DNA of 40,982 bases, taken from Azoarcus sp. (GTDB lineage Bacteria > Pseudomonadota > Gammaproteobacteria > Burkholderiales > Rhodocyclaceae). Numbering within the stretch: position 1 is the stretch's first letter; each line of letters begins with the position of its first letter. Both the position numbers and the translations under genes were made by a program. Under the pieces are notes generated by a model. That model ran no database searches. It was not told where the DNA came from and saw only the letters and a program-made list of their open reading frames with translations. The stretch lies in assembly GCA_031285965.1 (NCBI GenBank), contig JAITVD010000028.1:1-40982 (forward strand), written 5' to 3'. Below, piece after piece: positions 27,747 to 34,747 of this stretch.

Positions 27747-29152
27747 CAGCCTTCTCCCTCTGGATGCGGGACGGTATCGACCAGCGCCTCGACCACCCGT
27801 TCCATGCGCATGAAGCGCGAACCTTTTATCAATACCGTATCGCCCGCGCCGAGACCGGGCGCAAGCGCCTCTGCCAGCGAATCCACGGAAGAAAAATGCT
27901 GCCCGCCCGATCCGAAATGGCTTGCGGCAGTCTCGCTCAGAACGCCGAGCGTATACAGACAGCCGATTCCTTTGTCTTTCGCGTAAACGCCTATTTCGGC
28001 ATGCGCCCGTTCGCTGGCTTCGCCCACTTCGCCCATGTCGCCGAAAACGAAAATCGTCCGTCCCGGCATTCGGGCAAGCACGTCGATGCCCGCCTTCACC
28101 GAATCAGGATTGGCGTTGTAAGTGTCGTCGAGCAGCAAAGAACCCCGCGGCCCCGTTCGCCGCTGCAAGCGACCGCGCGCGCCACCGCATTCAGACAACC
28201 CCGCCTCCACTGCCGCGAGCGGCACGCCCGCAGACAGGCAAGCGGCGGCGGCAGCCAAGGCGTTGAGGGCATTATGGATACCCGGCATTTTCAGTACGCA
28301 TTCGCCTCGCCCCCACGGGGACTCGAAGCGAAGCGCCGTTTCCAGTTCACGCAGGTCGCAGTTTCCATGCACTGTTGCCGACGGCGAAAGGCCAAAGCTC
28401 ACCGCCTCGCGGCTCGCCTTCGCGTTCTGCGCCAGCCATTCTCCGGCGTGGGTGTCATCCGCATTGACCACCGCTATGCCCCCGTCCGCCAACCCAGCGT
28501 AAATCTGCCCTTTCTCACGCGCCACGCTATCCAAGGAACCCATGCCTTCGAGGTGCGCCCGCTGGGCGTTGTTGACCAGCGCCACCGTTGGACGCGCCAG
28601 TCCGGTAAGTACAGCGATTTCGCCGGGATGGTTCATCCCCATTTCAATCACCGCCGCCCGATGATGGTCGCGCAAGCCCAGCAGGGTGAGCGGCAAGCCA
28701 ATATCGTTGTTGAAATTCCCCCGCGTGGCATGGACGGCATCCTCTTTTCCGAACCAAGCGCGCAGAATCGACGCGCACATTTCCTTGACTGTAGTCTTGC
28801 CGTTGCTGCCGGTGACGCCAATCAGCGGAATATTGAAGCGCCGCCGCCAAGCGGCTGCCAACGCGCCCAGCGCGAGACGGGTATCCTCGACCACGAGCCG
28901 CGCGGCATTGCTTTGCGCGTGCTCCGCCTCCCAGCGCGTATCGACCATCACCGCCGCCGCGCCAGCGACCAGCGCCGCTTCGACAAAATCATGGCCATCG
29001 AACCGTTCGCCTCGCAGGGCAACAAACAACTGGCCGGACGCGATGGCCCGGCTGTCGGTTCCCACTGCCTCGATTCGCGCCGCGCCCCGTGCGCGGTTTT
29101 CTTGCATCCCGCGAGAGGCCAGCAGGTCGAGCGCCTCGGCAAGCGTCATCAT
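27746..29152 (-). CDS. murF: UDP-MurNAc-tripeptide--D-alanyl-D-alanine ligase
   Basis: 468 residues from the ATG at 29152 ([12 protein letters not shown]), which overlaps the murE TGA as ATGA and has GGGAGG eight bases upstream; the open frame continues into murE but without family similarity. Adds the D-Ala-D-Ala made by Ddl to the stem peptide. ATP loop [13 protein letters not shown] at 112-124, [26 protein letters not shown], and [10 protein letters not shown] plus GDMGEVGE in the C-terminal half. Complete. Confidence 0.96.
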   Translation of the reverse strand: MMTLAEALDLLASRGMQENRARGAARIEAVGTDSRAIASGQLFVALRGERFDGHDFVEAALVAGAAAVMVDTRWEAEHAQSNAARLVVEDTRLALGALAAAWRRRFNIPLIGVTGSNGKTTVKEMCASILRAWFGKEDAVHATRGNFNNDIGLPLTLLGLRDHHRAAVIEMGMNHPGEIAVLTGLARPTVALVNNAQRAHLEGMGSLDSVAREKGQIYAGLADGGIAVVNADDTHAGEWLAQNAKASREAVSFGLSPSATVHGNCDLRELETALRFESPWGRGECVLKMPGIHNALNALAAAAACLSAGVPLAAVEAGLSECGGARGRLQRRTGPRGSLLLDDTYNANPDSVKAGIDVLARMPGRTIFVFGDMGEVGEASERAHAEIGVYAKDKGIGCLYTLGVLSETAASHFGSGGQHFSSVDSLAEALAPGLGAGDTVLIKGSRFMRMERVVEALVDTVPHPEGEG

Positions 29153-30630
29153 GGTGATGCCCTCCCACGCGCAGCGAGCGCACGGTGGGCTTGCTCGGCA
29201 TCGGAGAACGGATGCCGCTCGCCGCAAATTTCCTGATAAGGCTCGTGCCCTTTGCCCGCAACAAGCACCACGTCTGCCGCGCCAGCTTCATTCACGGCAA
29301 GCTGAATCGCCTCCGCCCGATCAACCACGGCAGCGGCTTCCGAGCCAGCGCCTTTGAGAATGTCGTCGATGATTTTTTGCGGCGCTTCAAAGCGCGGGTT
29401 GTCGCTGGTGACGAGCACCCGGTCGGCCAGCCTCGCCGCCGCCTCGCCCATCAGCGGGCGCTTGCCCGTATCGCGCCCACCGCCGCAGCCAAACACGCAG
29501 ATGAGCCGCCCGCCACGCGACTTCGCGGTTTCACGCGCCGCTTCAAGCGCCTTGGCAAGCGCGTCCGGCGTGTGGGCATAGTCGACGACGACCAGCGGCT
29601 CGCCGCCGCCGATCAATTGCATCCTGCCCAGCGGGGGCGCAAGCGTTTTCACAGCCTCGGCAATCTCATCTAGCGCCTCGCCGCGCAGCAGCAGCGCACC
29701 GATGACCGCCAGCAGGTTGGAGGCGTTGAACCGGCCCACGAGACTTACATCCAGCGCCACCCGGCAGTCCTCCCAGAGCACGTCGAAACGCAGCCCCGTG
29801 GGATTGGCACGAACATCCGAGGCAAGGAGCTTTTCAACGCCCGCCGGGGCGCTGACGCGCTCATTCAGGCTAAAGCCGATGACCCGCTTGCCACGCGCCG
29901 CAAGGCGGGCGGCTTGTTCCGCGCCGAAACCGTCATCGAGATTGATGGCCGCGCCCGCTTCGGGCAAATCGAGAAAACGCGCTTTCGCCTCGCCGTAAGC
30001 CCGCATCGTCCCGTGATAGTCGAGATGGTCTTGCGTGAGGTTGGTCAACACACCCACGTCGAACCGCACTCCATTGACCCGCCCTTGGTCAACGCCGATC
30101 GAGGAGACTTCCATCGCCGCCGCCTGTGCGCCAGACGCGAGAAAACCCGCCAGCAGCCGATGCACCTCCGCCGCGTCCGGCGTGGTGTTCATGCCTGCCG
30201 CCAGCGCGTCGGGAAACCCACTGCCCAATGTCCCGATGATTCCGCAAGGATTCCCGAGGGTTTCGAGCACACGAGCTATCCAGTAACTAATGGAGGTTTT
30301 GCCATTGGTTCCCGTCACCCCGGCCAGCCACAGTTTTTCAGAAGGCTTGCCGTAAATTTCGTCTGCCAGATAACCGGCCAGCGCCCGCAAGCCTTCAATC
30401 GCAAAAACAGGCCGATCCGCTTCGGGAAACCGGAAACCGTCTCCGCTTTCATAAAGCGCCGCCGAAGCGCCTCGGGACAGCGCCGCGCCAATATGCCGCC
30501 GACCGTCATTTGCCGCGCCCGGCCAAGCCGCGAATACATCCCCGTCCCTGACGCGGCGAGAATCCACGCTCATGCCACGGGGACGGATACCCGCTTCGGC
30601 AAGTCGGATGAGCACATCTTGCGCGCGCAT
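29149..30630 (-). CDS. murE: UDP-MurNAc-L-Ala-D-Glu:meso-diaminopimelate ligase
   Basis: 493 residues from the ATG at 30630, with GGGAGGGG six bases upstream; a GTG at 30633 overlaps the ftsI stop but is too close to that site. Adds the third stem-peptide residue. ATP loop GVTGTNGKTS at 104-113, DHLDYHGTM, VVDYAHTPDA at 348-357, and the DNPR motif at 410-413, which specifies meso-diaminopimelate rather than lysine. This supports a Gram-negative DAP-type wall. Overlaps ftsI by one base and murF by four. Confidence 0.97.
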   Translation of the reverse strand: MRAQDVLIRLAEAGIRPRGMSVDSRRVRDGDVFAAWPGAANDGRRHIGAALSRGASAALYESGDGFRFPEADRPVFAIEGLRALAGYLADEIYGKPSEKLWLAGVTGTNGKTSISYWIARVLETLGNPCGIIGTLGSGFPDALAAGMNTTPDAAEVHRLLAGFLASGAQAAAMEVSSIGVDQGRVNGVRFDVGVLTNLTQDHLDYHGTMRAYGEAKARFLDLPEAGAAINLDDGFGAEQAARLAARGKRVIGFSLNERVSAPAGVEKLLASDVRANPTGLRFDVLWEDCRVALDVSLVGRFNASNLLAVIGALLLRGEALDEIAEAVKTLAPPLGRMQLIGGGEPLVVVDYAHTPDALAKALEAARETAKSRGGRLICVFGCGGGRDTGKRPLMGEAAARLADRVLVTSDNPRFEAPQKIIDDILKGAGSEAAAVVDRAEAIQLAVNEAGAADVVLVAGKGHEPYQEICGERHPFSDAEQAHRALAARGRASP

Positions 30631-32387
30631 CACATGCCCCTCCCTTTCCGCTCGCGCCCATCGCCCATCGCGGTCAACTGCAAAGGCATGGACGGCGCGT
30701 CAGGTGCCACGCTCAAGGCGCGCAATGCGCCTTCGGTCACTTGCGCGAACACGGGCGCGGCCACCATGCCGCCGAAATGCTGATTGCCCGAAGGCTCATC
30801 AATCATCACCGCCACGACCAGCCTCGGATCCGACACCGGTGCCAAGCCGACGAAGGATGAAACGTATTTATTGACGTAACGCCCGTTTTCGATTTTGTTG
30901 GCGGTTCCCGTCTTGCCCGCGACGCGATAGCCCGATACTTGGGCGCGGATCGCCGTGCCGCCCGGACTGACAACCGTTTCCATGATTTGGCGCATTTCCC
31001 GCGCCACCTTCGGCGAAAAGACCTGCGTTCCGGTCGGCGGCGCATCGACGCGGGTCAGCGACAGCGGCACGAGATCGCCGTCGCGGGCGAGCGCGAGATA
31101 GGCACGGGCAATCTGAATCAGGGAAACCGAAATGCCGTGGCCGTAGGACATCGTTGCCTGTTCAATCGGTTTCCATGTGCTGGGCGCTCGCAGGCTGCCG
31201 CTAGCCTCGCCGGGGAAACCCAAACCGGGCGGGGAACCAAAACCGAGCCGGTCATAGAGCTTCCACATGGTTTCAGGTTCAAACGCCAGCCCCATCTTTG
31301 CCACGCCAACGTTGGAAGACTTTTGGATAACTTCCGCCACTGTGAGCGAGCGATAGGCATGCGTATCGTGAATCGTGCGGTTTCCGACGCTGAATCTGCC
31401 GGAATGCGTGTCGATGGGCGTCGTGGCGCGGAATTTTCCGCTCTCGATGGCCATTGCGGCGATGAAGGGCTTCATGACCGAACCCGGCTCGAACGTGTCG
31501 GTAAATCCCCGGTTGCGCAACTGCTCCCCGCTCAGGCGGCTGCGGTTATTGGGGTTGAAAGCGGGCGCGTTGACCAGCGCCAGCACTTCCCCGGTGCGAA
31601 CGTCGATGACCACCACTGAACCGGCTTTGGCGCGGTGTTGCTGGAGCGCGTCATGCAAAGCGGTGTACGCCAAATATTGAACCTTGGCATCCATCGCCAG
31701 CATCACGTCCTCGCCGTCACGCGGCGGGCGAATGGATTTCGCGTCCTCCACAACCTGCCCGCGCCTATCCTTGACGACCCGGCGGGAACCCGACTGTCCG
31801 GCAAGCAGGCGCTCAAAGGCTAGCTCGATGCCTTCCTGCCCACGGTCTTCGACGTTGGTGAAGCCAAGCATGTGCGCCATGACTTCGCCGCTCGGGTAAT
31901 AGCGGCGGAATTCTTGCTGCTGGTAAATGCCGGACAAGTTGAGCGCCGCAACCTTCTCCGCAAGTTCGGGGGAAATCTGGCGCTTGAGAAAGACGAAATC
32001 GCGCTCGCTCGCGAGGCGGGCGTTGAGGTCGGCAACGCTCATTTCGAGCAACTGCCCAAGCTGCCGCAACTGCCCCGGCTCAAGCAGGCTGGCCTCGCCC
32101 GGCAAAGCCCAGATCGAACTGACTGGCGTGCTGACCGCCAGCAAAGTGCCATGACGGTCGGCAATGCGCCCGCGAGTGGCGGGGACTTCCTGCACCCGCG
32201 CATAGCGCATCTCCCCTTTGGTTTGCAAAAATTCGTTATGAACGCCCTGTAGATAGATAGAGCGCCCCAATAGCACGGACATGCCCGCGAGCAGCACGGC
32301 CAGCACCAAGCGCCCGCGCCACTGCGGCAGCCCGCGCAGGAGCAAAGGATTGTGGTTGAAGGTGACGGTTTTCCCGATCCGGCTCAT
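30630..32387 (-). CDS. ftsI: Septal peptidoglycan transpeptidase FtsI (PBP3)
   Basis: 585 residues. Division-specific class B penicillin-binding protein that crosslinks septal peptidoglycan with FtsW. Short cytoplasmic tail, TM helix about 26-42 (LVLAVLLAGMSVLLGRSI), pedestal domain with RGRIADRHGTLLAVSTPV (72-89). The transpeptidase domain has the catalytic SxxK as Ser303-Val-Met-Lys306, SSN at 357-359 and KTGTA at 492-496. Length and motif spacing match PBP3. The ATG overlaps the ftsL stop by four bases. Confidence 0.97.
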   Translation of the reverse strand: MSRIGKTVTFNHNPLLLRGLPQWRGRLVLAVLLAGMSVLLGRSIYLQGVHNEFLQTKGEMRYARVQEVPATRGRIADRHGTLLAVSTPVSSIWALPGEASLLEPGQLRQLGQLLEMSVADLNARLASERDFVFLKRQISPELAEKVAALNLSGIYQQQEFRRYYPSGEVMAHMLGFTNVEDRGQEGIELAFERLLAGQSGSRRVVKDRRGQVVEDAKSIRPPRDGEDVMLAMDAKVQYLAYTALHDALQQHRAKAGSVVVIDVRTGEVLALVNAPAFNPNNRSRLSGEQLRNRGFTDTFEPGSVMKPFIAAMAIESGKFRATTPIDTHSGRFSVGNRTIHDTHAYRSLTVAEVIQKSSNVGVAKMGLAFEPETMWKLYDRLGFGSPPGLGFPGEASGSLRAPSTWKPIEQATMSYGHGISVSLIQIARAYLALARDGDLVPLSLTRVDAPPTGTQVFSPKVAREMRQIMETVVSPGGTAIRAQVSGYRVAGKTGTANKIENGRYVNKYVSSFVGLAPVSDPRLVVAVMIDEPSGNQHFGGMVAAPVFAQVTEGALRALSVAPDAPSMPLQLTAMGDGRERKGRGM

Positions 32388-32665
32388 GGCCTCTCACCCT
32401 CCAGCACAATGATCTGCCTCGCGTCGGGCGACACCATTCCCAGACGTTCACGCGCAATGTCCTCGACCTGGCGGTGCGCGGCCAGCGTGCTTTGTTCGAT
32501 TTGCAGCCGCCCCCATTCCACATCCAGATTCTGCTCGCGCACCTGTTCGCGTTCGAGCGCGGAATGCAGCTTCCGAACTTCATGCTGCGCGGCGATCACG
32601 CCTAGCCCGCTGGCCGTGGCCAGCACGATGAGCAAGGTCATGAGCAGGGCATCGAACCGTATCAT
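32384..32665 (-). CDS. ftsL: Cell division protein FtsL
   Basis: 93 residues. Bitopic protein that pairs with FtsB to activate FtsWI. Very short cytoplasmic end, TM helix [20 protein letters not shown] about 7-26, then a periplasmic coiled coil ([24 protein letters not shown]) and the typical [13 protein letters not shown] near the end. Sequence is poorly conserved in the family, so identity rests on topology and location between rsmH and ftsI. It overlaps both neighbours by four bases. Confidence 0.92.
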   Translation of the reverse strand: MIRFDALLMTLLIVLATASGLGVIAAQHEVRKLHSALEREQVREQNLDVEWGRLQIEQSTLAAHRQVEDIARERLGMVSPDARQIIVLEGERP

Positions 32666-33588
32666 GCCGCCCGCCCCCCACAGCGTTCCGCCACCCGCAT
32701 CACCGCGCTGCGCGAGCGCGGGTTGCGCTGCACCTCATCCGCGCCGGGATGCCGGGGGCGACCCACCAGCGTGAGGCGCGGACGGGGCAGGTCGGCAGCC
32801 TTTATCGGCAAGCGCGGCGGCAGGCGTGGCGGATTGGCTTCGTCTCGCATGAAGCGTTTGACGATGCGGTCTTCAAGCGAATGGAAGCTGATGACCACAA
32901 GCCGCCCGCACGCACGAAGCCGCCCCGCGCACACTGGTAAAACCTGTTTCAGTTCTTCAAGCTCCTGATTAACGAAAATCCGTAAAGCCTGGAAGCTGCG
33001 TGTCGCCGGGTGCTGCCCCGGCTCGCGTGTACGGACCGCTTTTTCCACGATCTCGGCAAGTTGTCCTGTGGTTGCAACAGGTTCCCCTGCCCGAGCATCT
33101 GCAATCGCCTTTGCAATCGCATAAGCAAACCGTTCTTCTCCATATTCCCTCAGCACCTCTGTGATTTGGGCGACGGAGGCTTCCGCCAGCCATTGCGCCG
33201 CAGTCTGCCCACGGCTGTTGTCCATGCGCATGTCGAGCGGCGCGTCGAAACGAAAACTCATGCCTCTAGCCATGTCATCAAGCTGGGGCGAAGAGACGCC
33301 CAGATCGAGCAGCACGCCGTCGATTTCACCGATGCCGAGGCGGTCGAGCACCGCGCCAAGCTCGCTGAACGGGGCATGGACAAGGGTCAGGCGGGCATCA
33401 TCAATGGACTGCCCTGCCTCGATGGCGAGCGGGTCGCGGTCAAGCGCGATGAGCCTGCCCGACGGCGAGAGCCTGCCAAGCACTTCGCGGCTATGCCCGC
33501 CACGGCCAAACGTGCCGTCGACGTAGATGCCGCCCTCCTTGACCGCTAGGGCATCAACCGCTTCGTGGAGCAACACGGTAACGTGCAT
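32662..33588 (-). CDS. rsmH: 16S rRNA (cytosine1402-N4)-methyltransferase
   Basis: 308 residues. Methylates C1402 of 16S rRNA using S-adenosylmethionine, tuning the ribosomal P site. N-terminal [16 protein letters not shown] motif [11 protein letters not shown] (23-33), ALDRDP (48-53), [13 protein letters not shown], and C-terminal [14 protein letters not shown] are diagnostic. It sits 9 nt downstream of mraZ, the universal arrangement (formerly mraW), and overlaps ftsL by four bases. Confidence 0.97.
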   Translation of the reverse strand: MHVTVLLHEAVDALAVKEGGIYVDGTFGRGGHSREVLGRLSPSGRLIALDRDPLAIEAGQSIDDARLTLVHAPFSELGAVLDRLGIGEIDGVLLDLGVSSPQLDDMARGMSFRFDAPLDMRMDNSRGQTAAQWLAEASVAQITEVLREYGEERFAYAIAKAIADARAGEPVATTGQLAEIVEKAVRTREPGQHPATRSFQALRIFVNQELEELKQVLPVCAGRLRACGRLVVISFHSLEDRIVKRFMRDEANPPRLPPRLPIKAADLPRPRLTLVGRPRHPGADEVQRNPRSRSAVMRVAERCGGRAA

Positions 33589-33597
33589 GTCACCCCC

Positions 33598-34041
33598 TTA
33601 GAAGGCCAAATTCTCAAAGCCGGGGGGCAGCCCGGTCTCGCCAATATTCATGATGGCTTGCTCTTGCAGCAGCCATCTCTCATCCGACCAGAGTTCAAAA
33701 TGCGAGCCTTGCCCGATCAGGCAGATTCCTTTTTCCAGTCCGGCGTGTTTGCGCAGCTTTGGCATGATGAGCACCCGCCCGGCGCTGTCGAGTGTTTCTT
33801 CCTGAGCTAAACCGACGATCAGGCGCTTCAGCGAAGCCGCGCGGGGGTCAAGGCTCGGGGCGCTTAGCACTTGGTCACGAATCGGCTCCCAGGCATGCAC
33901 GGGGTAGACGAGCAGGCAGCCGTGCGGATGGGCGGCTATTACAACCCGCCCATCTTCCGATACCAACGCCTCACGATACTTGGATGGAATCGCAAAGCGC
34001 CCTTTGGCATCGAGATTGATGTCCGCCGCCCCCTGAAACAT
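33598..34041 (-). CDS. mraZ: Transcriptional regulator MraZ
   Basis: 147 residues. Two tandem SpoVT/AbrB-like halves: DAKGRFAIPSKYREAL near residues 10-27 and DSAGRVLIMPKLRKHAGL at about 90-108, each with the DxxGR fold signature. MraZ forms a ring-shaped multimer that binds direct TGGG-type repeats in front of its own gene and represses the dcw operon in E. coli. Repeats of this type are present here at 34073-34101. First gene of the cluster; AGGGGAGC precedes the ATG. Confidence 0.96.
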   Translation of the reverse strand: MFQGAADINLDAKGRFAIPSKYREALVSEDGRVVIAAHPHGCLLVYPVHAWEPIRDQVLSAPSLDPRAASLKRLIVGLAQEETLDSAGRVLIMPKLRKHAGLEKGICLIGQGSHFELWSDERWLLQEQAIMNIGETGLPPGFENLAF

Positions 34042-34072
34042 TGCTCCCCTCTACAACACAAACATCACGAAT

Positions 34073-34101
34073 CCCCACCAAACCCCACTACACACCACCC
34101 A
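34073..34101 (-). promoter_or_regulatory. MraZ operator: direct repeats with 10-nt period
   Basis: On the minus strand, TGGTG (34097-34093), TGGGG (34087-34083) and TGGGG (34077-34073) start exactly 10 bases apart, with a further TGGG at 34101-34098. The known E. coli MraZ site is three TGGGN repeats separated by five bases, the same period. It lies in the leader between the predicted promoter and the mraZ ATG, consistent with autorepression. Confidence 0.75.
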
Positions 34102-34125
34102 TTTCTTTGATTGTCGTCCATTTCA

Positions 34126-34154
34126 ATTGAAAAGTGAAATATTTTTAGGGTCAA
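34126..34154 (-). promoter_or_regulatory. Putative mraZ/dcw promoter
   Basis: On the minus strand TTGACC (34154-34149), a 17-nt AT-rich spacer, then TTCAAT (34131-34126; 4 of 6). Predicted start near 34119, giving a leader of about 78 nt that includes the MraZ repeats. The surrounding 34130-34230 is strongly AT-rich in contrast with the flanking genes, typical of a strong promoter region. It would drive up to 16 genes. Confidence 0.5.
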
Positions 34155-34313
34155 TTTTTATGCCTTTTTCCACACAAAACCAATAATTTATTAAAAATCA
34201 AAGCTAACAATCACATTGCTGCCAAAGAACATTAAATGTGTCGAAAAGTGGGAAAAATTATCGCCAACCTGTCGGCATGCGCAGCAAGCCCCCCGCGCGT
34301 GAAGCGCGTGGCG

Positions 34314-34337
34314 AAAAAAACCTGTTCGGGACAGTTC
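34314..34337 (-). terminator. Probable rnpB terminator
   Basis: On the minus strand AACTGT-CCCGA-ACAG(G)TT forms a 6-bp stem with one bulged base and is followed directly by a TTTTTTT run ending at 34314. It lies about 20 nt after the rnpB 3' end and upstream of the mraZ promoter, so it would separate rnpB from the dcw transcript. A second T run precedes the stem. Confidence 0.5.
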
Positions 34338-34355
34338 AAAAAAAGTGGGAAGTAA

Positions 34356-34732
34356 GGGAAGCCCGCCAATAAGCCGGGTTCTGTCGGATGCCCTTTGGGG
34401 GGCATCGGGCAGTCATTCATCTTGGCGCCGCGTTGCCGTGGCGCTCCAGCAGCCTACCCGGAAGCGGCGCGAGCAGCGCCATCGCTTCCCTATTTGGCCT
34501 TGCTCCAGATGGGGTTTGCCGTGCCAGTCCTGTTGCCAGTCCTGCGGTGGGCTTTTACCCCACCATTTCACCCTTGCCTGATCTCGCGTTGCGCGAGCCA
34601 TCGGCGGTTTGTTTTCTGCTGCACTTTCCGTCGCCTCGCGGCGCCCGGCGGTTAGCCGGCATCTTGCTCTGCGGAGCCCGGACTTTCCTCCGCGCAATGT
34701 TTCATGCGCGGCGACTGCCTAGCGGACTTCCC
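34356..34732 (-). ncRNA. rnpB: RNase P RNA, bacterial class A
   Basis: About 377 nt, the catalytic RNA that trims tRNA 5' leaders. Read on the minus strand it starts GGGAAGTCCGC and ends GCGGGCTTCCC, which pair as an 11-bp P1 helix with one G-U. Universal elements are present: AGGCAGTCGC near the start, GAGGAAAGTCCGGGCTCC, AGGGTGAAATGGTGGGGTAA, and CAGAACCCGGCTTA near the 3' end. The exact 3' end may lie a few bases beyond 34356. Located just after the sensor kinase gene and upstream of mraZ. Open frames crossing it are accidental. Confidence 0.96.
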
Positions 34733-34741
34733 AAGGGGCGG

Positions 34742-34747
34742 ATTATA
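34742..34747 (-). promoter_or_regulatory. Consensus -10 element of rnpB, containing the kinase stop codon
   Basis: TATAAT on the minus strand (34747-34742), with the predicted rnpB 5' end nine bases later. The intervening CCGCCCC is a GC-rich discriminator as seen at stringently controlled stable-RNA promoters. No good -35 box is visible at 16-18 nt. The TAA of TATAAT (34745-34743) is the stop codon of the upstream sensor kinase gene. Confidence 0.65.

Noticed and set aside
26055-27986. 643-codon plus-strand frame across murD, mraY and the murF end
   Set aside because: Antisense shadow of well-identified genes; repetitive Arg/His/Pro-rich composition and no ribosome-binding site.
27764-29236. 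490-codon plus-strand frame opposite murF
   Set aside because: Same reasoning: mirrors the murF codons on the opposite strand and shows no family pattern.
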